From assembly GCA_020024715.1 (NCBI GenBank), contig JAHHTJ010000011.1, positions 1 to 11,460 on the forward strand: a stretch of 11,460 bases of DNA. The letters run 5' to 3'. The translations under genes and the position numbers were made by a program. Every line of letters begins with the position of its first letter. Within the stretch, counting starts at the first letter, position 1. Positions 7,637 through 11,460 of the stretch are shown here, one piece after another. The notes under the pieces are model-generated. The model worked only from the letters and a program-made list of their open reading frames with translations. It was not told the origin of the DNA and searched no databases. The stretch comes from Mycoplasmataceae bacterium (lineage in GTDB: Bacteria; Bacillota_I; Bacilli_A; Mycoplasmatales; Mycoplasmoidaceae).

Positions 7637-8993
7637 CTTTTTTTACCTTAATCAAATTTAAATTATCAATAATAGATTGATAATATGTTTTAATTTGAAA
7701 TTCATCTCTTTTTTCATAATATAAAATATTGTCTTGAAATTTATTAATAATGTTTTTATCAATTAAAGTAGATGAATATAAGATTGCGATTGTTTCATCT
7801 TTTTCTACCTTGTCACCAGCATTTTTGATAAATTCTATCCCAGCTTGATAATCAATTTTGTTATTTGAACAACATTTTGCAATATTTAATTCATACGCAA
7901 TATCTTTAAACACATCAATATTTTGAAAATTTATAAAACCATTTTTTGATGCTTTGATTTCTTTACTTACTTTTGGTGCAAAATATCGATTAATTCTAAA
8001 ATTGTTATAACGAATAAAATTTAATCCTCTTTGTTTTGCAACAAAACGTTGAAAAGTTTTAATTGCTAATTTTTCTTTTAATATGTTATTAATTAAATTT
8101 TCAGTTTTATTTTTATCAATCTCAAAATTCAATGTATATAAAATATCTGCAATTAATTTTTTAATGAAACTAATATATTCTTGAAATTGTTCATGATTTT
8201 CTAAAACATTATTAATTTTTTTTATTTCTAAAGCAACACCAACAGTTTTAGAAATAATATAATCAGCATTAGTTTGAATAATAATAATTTTACGTTTAAA
8301 ATGTTTTGCAACATTCATAATCATTAAACTAATCTTTTTAGCAGATGCATTATTTTTTATAATAGCTTTATTCCCAACTTTTAAATTAATTATCAATACT
8401 GTGTTTGGAACTTTAAACTTTAATGCTAAAGCAATTATTAAATATAAAAAAATATTGCTAAATGCAAGCTCATAAAGTAACTTTATATAAGTATCAAAAT
8501 ATGGAATGAAATTATTTACTTCTAGCAAAACTAATTCATTTTTTTCTTTTAAGACGGTATTGTATTTGTTATCATTATGTAATTTATTACCAACACCAAT
8601 ACTACTTAATTTATCAAACAAAGAACCAATAAAATGAATACTTTTTTCAAAAATATAAAAAAACTTTAAACCTAAATTAACTAAGATTAAACCAAGAATA
8701 ATATTTAATGAATCACCAAATTCATCAATAGCTAAATAATCTAAATAATAATCTTCTTTATTGAATTCAGATATTTCATCATCTTTATTTATTGCGCTAA
8801 TAAAACCATTTATTTCATCTTCTGTTAATCCTAACAAATCACAAGTATTTAAAAAGCCAGCTATATCTAATGTTTTATTTTTTTCTGTAAGTTTATAAAT
8901 AAAAAAAGAGAAATCATTTTTTTCAAATATAATTCCTTCTTTCTTCTTATTAATTAACTTAGCTATTGAACTATTTAAATTAATTTTCTTCAT
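7629..8993 (-). CDS. deoA: Degenerate pyrimidine-nucleoside (thymidine) phosphorylase homologue
   Basis: A 454-residue protein of the thymidine/pyrimidine-nucleoside phosphorylase family by overall plan. Residues 8-68 resemble the N-terminal helical domain (LINKKKEG, then FFIYKLTEKN), 120-132 (HFIGSLFDKLSSI) align with GHTGGTLDKLESI, and the C-terminal domain has a clear match at AGDKVEKDETIAILY. Active members split thymidine or uridine with phosphate. Here the phosphate motif KHSTGGVGD is reduced to EFGD near 91-94, SGRGLGHTGGT is erased, and the segment holding the base-binding Arg, Ser and Lys (ATRD, IPLITASILAKK) is hydrophobic and lacks at least the Arg and Ser. The reading frame is open and has no Trp codons. 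Start: ATG 8993 gives the family N terminus, 14 nt inside the upstream gene, with no Shine-Dalgarno; an upstream in-frame extension would only shadow that gene. Almost certainly not a phosphorylase; role unknown. Confidence 0.8.
   Translation of the reverse strand: MKKINLNSSIAKLINKKKEGIIFEKNDFSFFIYKLTEKNKTLDIAGFLNTCDLLGLTEDEINGFISAINKDDEISEFNKEDYYLDYLAIDEFGDSLNIILGLILVNLGLKFFYIFEKSIHFIGSLFDKLSSIGVGNKLHNDNKYNTVLKEKNELVLLEVNNFIPYFDTYIKLLYELAFSNIFLYLIIALALKFKVPNTVLIINLKVGNKAIIKNNASAKKISLMIMNVAKHFKRKIIIIQTNADYIISKTVGVALEIKKINNVLENHEQFQEYISFIKKLIADILYTLNFEIDKNKTENLINNILKEKLAIKTFQRFVAKQRGLNFIRYNNFRINRYFAPKVSKEIKASKNGFINFQNIDVFKDIAYELNIAKCCSNNKIDYQAGIEFIKNAGDKVEKDETIAILYSSTLIDKNIINKFQDNILYYEKRDEFQIKTYYQSIIDNLNLIKVKKDD
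7646..7649 (-). promoter_or_regulatory. Ribosome binding site of cdd
   Basis: AAGG, 9 nt before the cdd ATG, inside the final codons of the deoA-like gene. Together with the 8-nt gene overlap it argues for coupled translation. Confidence 0.55.
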
Positions 8994-9381
8994 CTGATAA
9001 AGTACTAGATCACAATCCACCTTTAGTAGAGTATGCATAAGCAATTGCTTTTTTACCATGAGGAATATAGAAGGTAACTTCTGGTTTTTCATCTTCTGCT
9101 AAGAATCTTTTCATCCTTAAATTATCAACATCTAATTCGATGAAAATAACTCTATTCTTACAACATGTGCCATCATGACTTTCACAACATTCTTCATCAT
9201 GTTCTTTTTCATTAACCTTAATTACATATCCACGACTTGTTTTTGTAATAATTGGCATATATTCAACATCAGTGTCTTTACTTGTTTTAATATCATATTC
9301 TTCGATATTTGTTTTGCTTAGATTCATATCTGAATCAATTTCTAATAATTGTCCATCTGGTGTTTTAAAAAACTTTCTCAT
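8980..9381 (-). CDS. Desulfoferrodoxin/superoxide reductase-like protein lacking most iron ligands, with a CC-H-CC insertion
   Basis: A 133-residue protein resembling desulfoferrodoxin (superoxide reductase), which reduces superoxide at an Fe(His)4Cys centre. The C-terminal half matches best: FIELDVD at 80-86, then KPEVTFYIPHGKKAIAYAY and GGLW at 121-124, as in the family's WIEL, KPEVxF, AYxYCNxHGLW. Residues 37-61 (DVEYMPIITKTSRGYVIKV) match EKHVPVIEK and the following strand. Missing ligands: the CNxHG pair is STKGG (118-122), the HVPV His is Tyr41, the EHYIEW His is Arg77; only His61 may remain. The N-terminal rubredoxin-type Cys are gone (FKTPDG). Where active proteins have a short loop, it carries CCESHDGTCC (65-74). 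TGA 9010-9012 is Trp124; translation ends at TAA 8980-8982. AAGGAAGG lies 8 nt before ATG. Classical activity is unlikely; the new Cys/His cluster may bind another metal. Confidence 0.68.
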
Positions 9382-9389
9382 ATATTTTG

Positions 9390-9397
9390 CCTTCCTT
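9390..9397 (-). promoter_or_regulatory. Ribosome binding site of the desulfoferrodoxin-like gene
   Basis: AAGGAAGG, 8 nt before the ATG at 9381. A strong match that supports this small frame as a translated gene despite the loss of its usual iron ligands. Confidence 0.75.
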
Positions 9398-9433
9398 ATC
9401 TTAATAATAAGTAAATAAAAATTAACTATATTT

Positions 9434-9464
9434 AGTATAAATTATTTTTTATTATAATTAACAA
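9434..9464 (-). promoter_or_regulatory. Possible promoter before the desulfoferrodoxin-like gene
   Basis: TTGTTA at 9459-9464 and TATACT at 9434-9439, spaced 19 bases, in and just after the end of pgk-deoD, at the widest intergenic gap in the window (60 nt). Such matches are frequent by chance in DNA this AT-rich, and the spacer is longer than ideal. Confidence 0.25.
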
Positions 9465-11394
9465 TAATTTCTAAGCCTAATTTTGCCATATCAACTAGTG
9501 ATGTTTGACGATCTAAAGCATCCATTTCTTCGTGAGTAATCAAATTATCAGAAATTGTTAATAATCCAATTGCTTTCTTCTTCAACATACTAGCATTTGC
9601 AAATAAAGCAAATATTTCCATTTCAACTGCTACACTCTTATTTTTAGCAGCTAATTGTTCTGCTGTATAAATTGTATAAAAACAATCAGTTGATATAATG
9701 TTTGCATTTGTATAATTGATTTTTGCTTTAGTAGCAGATGTTTTTACAAGATCTAATAATGGTTTAGATAATTTTAAAATTTTAGTATTATTTTTTAAAC
9801 CTAATTCATTAGCATAATTAGAATCACTATATGCTTCTTTTGCACATAATAAAGTACGAACCTTCATATCTGGAACTAAACCACCAGCTGTTCCTAAACG
9901 AATTATTAAATCAACATCATAAAACTTATATAATTCATAAGAATAAATTCCGATAGATGGCATTCCCATGCCATGACCCATAACAGTAATATATTGATTT
10001 TTATAATAGCCACTATAGCCAAACATATTTCTAGTAGATGTGATTTGTTTTGCATCACTTAAAAATGTTTCTGCAATTCATTTTGCTCTTAATGGATCAC
10101 CACACATTAAAACAGTTTTACTTACTTGACTTCTACCAGCACTTATATGAGGTGTTAAGCCTTTTTTATCCATATATGTTAAACCATGAAGTGTAGTTTC
10201 TTCTAAATATCTCATACTTGCACCACCACCAGTTGAAATAAAAGTAAATTTATCTTTATATCCAAAATTAATAGCAGCACTAGCACTATCACCACCACCA
10301 ATTATAACTTCAGCACCTTTATTTACTAAATCAGCTAAAATTTCAAATAATGCTTTAGTTCCTTGTTGATAATTACTAAATTCTGTTACTCCTAAAGGTC
10401 CATTATAAAATATGGTTTTTGCACCTTCTAATTCTTTCTTATATTTAGCTTCAGTTTTTGGTCCAATATCTAAACCATATAAACCAGTAGCTTCATCTGA
10501 ACCAATATCTACAGCAATACCTTTTTTATCAGCAATTTCATCACAACCAATAAAATCTTCTGCTAAAACAATTTTATGTTTTTTATCTTTTTTTAATATA
10601 TCTTTAGCAACTGATAATAAATCATTTTCAACTTTACTATTACCAACATTTAATCCCATTGCTTTAGCAAATGTATAAGTTAAACCACCAGTTATAAAAA
10701 CTTTATCAGCTTTTTCTAGTGCTTTATAAATAACATCGATTTTGTCTCGAACTTTTCCACCACCAAAAATACATACAAATGGGTGTTTTGGTTTATCTAA
10801 AATATGACTTAAATTTTTAAGTTCTTTTTCCATTAAAAAACCAATTGCATTTATTGGTAAAAATTTTGCAATTAAAGCATTAGAAGCATGATTTCTGTGA
10901 ACAGTTGCAAATGCATCATTTATATATACATCTGCCAAACTAGCAAACATTTTTGCTAATTTATAATCAGGTTTAGTTTCACGATTCACTAATTTATGAG
11001 TTTTAAAATCAATATTAAAATATCTAGTATTTTCTAATAATAAAATTTCACCATTATTTATTTTTTTGACTGCTTTTTTTAAATCAACTTCATTATTAGC
11101 ATTGCTAAAACTAATATTTACATTTGGTAATAAAGTTTTTAAAACTTCATAAACAATCTTTAATGAATATTTATCACTTTTAATATCATCATAACTATTA
11201 ATTCTTCCAAGATGAGAAAGAATTATAATCTTTGCATTTTCTTTTAATAAATATTCAATTGTAGGCAACGATTCTTTAATTCTTGTATCATCTAATATTT
11301 TTCCTTCATACAAAGGTACATTTAAATCTAATCTTAAAAGTACTGTTTTATTTCTAACATCTATTTCTTTTAATGTGGTTTTTTTAAAATCCAT
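9442..11394 (-). CDS. pgk-deoD: Fused phosphoglycerate kinase - purine nucleoside phosphorylase
   Basis: A single 650-codon frame joining two enzymes. Residues 1-411 are phosphoglycerate kinase: RLDLNVP (21-27), SHLGR (60-64), ENTRYF (121-126), HRNHAS (166-171), GGGKVRDK (211-218), DIGPKT (309-314), NGPLGVTEF (331-339), GGGDS (366-370) and STGGGAS (387-393), all intact. From about 413 it is a DeoD-type hexameric purine nucleoside phosphorylase: LTPHIS with the ribose-contacting His416, GDPLRAK (432-438), RLGTAGG with phosphate Arg499, VEME (590-593), catalytic Asp616 and Arg629. The last PGK helix runs into the DeoD N terminus with almost no linker. TGA at 10078-10080 is Trp439; the standard code would split the gene wrongly inside DeoD. 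AGGAG sits 6 nt before ATG. The protein should make ATP from 1,3-bisphosphoglycerate and split purine nucleosides to base plus (deoxy)ribose-1-phosphate. DeoD hexamerisation would impose a PGK-decorated hexamer. Confidence 0.93.
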
Positions 11395-11400
11395 ATTTTT

Positions 11401-11405
11401 CTCCT
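11401..11405 (-). promoter_or_regulatory. Ribosome binding site of pgk-deoD
   Basis: AGGAG, 6 nt before the ATG, the strongest Shine-Dalgarno in the window. It fixes the start and marks this as an efficiently initiated, probably first or early, cistron. The remaining bases up to the window end are T-rich on the coding strand; a promoter may lie there or beyond the edge, but I cannot pick one. Confidence 0.8.
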
Positions 11406-11460
11406 AAATACTTATCTTTATTTTAAATAAAAAAATAAAAAAACTTTGTATATATTAAAT

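Noticed and set aside
8994..9092. A longer N terminus for the deoA-like gene
   Set aside because: The extra 33 codons overlap the desulfoferrodoxin-like frame and resemble no family N terminus; ATG 8993 fits the family start.
9425..9436. Short inverted repeat (ACTA-TATT-TAGT) after pgk-deoD as a terminator
   Set aside because: A four-base AT-rich stem is too weak, and there is no T-tract directly after it on the coding strand; probably chance.
10412..10678. Plus-strand open frame of 88 codons
   Set aside because: Antisense to the well-conserved PGK domain; no supporting signal.
11406..11460. A defined promoter for pgk-deoD
   Set aside because: Several TATAAT-like strings exist in this A/T-only stretch, but none has a convincing -35 at proper spacing inside the window.

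Overview
The window is a very AT-rich piece of a bacterial chromosome that uses TGA for tryptophan. Read with the standard code, almost every gene is cut into pieces. Read with genetic code 4, all ten genes become uninterrupted and line up with known protein families through each TGA. I count about 18 in-frame TGA codons against a single TGG, in tpiA. With the compact layout and the gene content, this points to a mollicute (Mycoplasma or Ureaplasma-like lineage). I cannot name the species.

All genes lie on the minus strand, so transcription runs from position 11460 towards 1. In that order they are: a phosphoglycerate kinase fused in frame to a purine nucleoside phosphorylase (pgk-deoD); a small desulfoferrodoxin-like protein; a pyrimidine-nucleoside phosphorylase homologue (deoA-like); cytidine deaminase (cdd); phosphoglucomutase/phosphomannomutase (pgm); triosephosphate isomerase (tpiA); cofactor-independent phosphoglycerate mutase (gpmI); enolase (eno); 6-phosphofructokinase (pfkA); and a gene cut by the left window edge that looks like a divergent pyruvate kinase. 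The widest gap is about 60 bases, and several genes overlap or touch (8, 14 and 1 nt overlaps; 1 and 2 nt gaps). This suggests one long operon with translational coupling and possibly internal promoters before the desulfoferrodoxin-like gene and before tpiA. No stretch over 300 bases lacks a gene. I see no RNA gene, mobile element, CRISPR array or convincing terminator.

The set combines lower glycolysis (TPI, PGK, iPGM, ENO, PYK, plus PFK) with nucleoside salvage (PNP, DeoA, Cdd). A phosphohexomutase could link the two by handling sugar-1-phosphates.

The striking point is that the proteins fall into two classes. PGK-PNP, Cdd and PGM keep essentially every catalytic motif I can check. The other members are recognisable along their length but have lost key active-site residues: the catalytic Ser of iPGM is Cys, the enolase mobile loop and two catalytic His are gone, the fructose-6-phosphate ligands of PFK are replaced, the phosphate motif of DeoA is gone, the iron ligands of the desulfoferrodoxin are mostly gone (with a new CC-H-CC cluster gained), TPI has two unusual substitutions, and the pyruvate kinase signature is eroded. 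All remain open reading frames. The window therefore looks like an operon of retained but catalytically altered enzymes (pseudoenzymes or neofunctionalised paralogues) beside a few intact ones. Alignments were made by eye from memory of the families.
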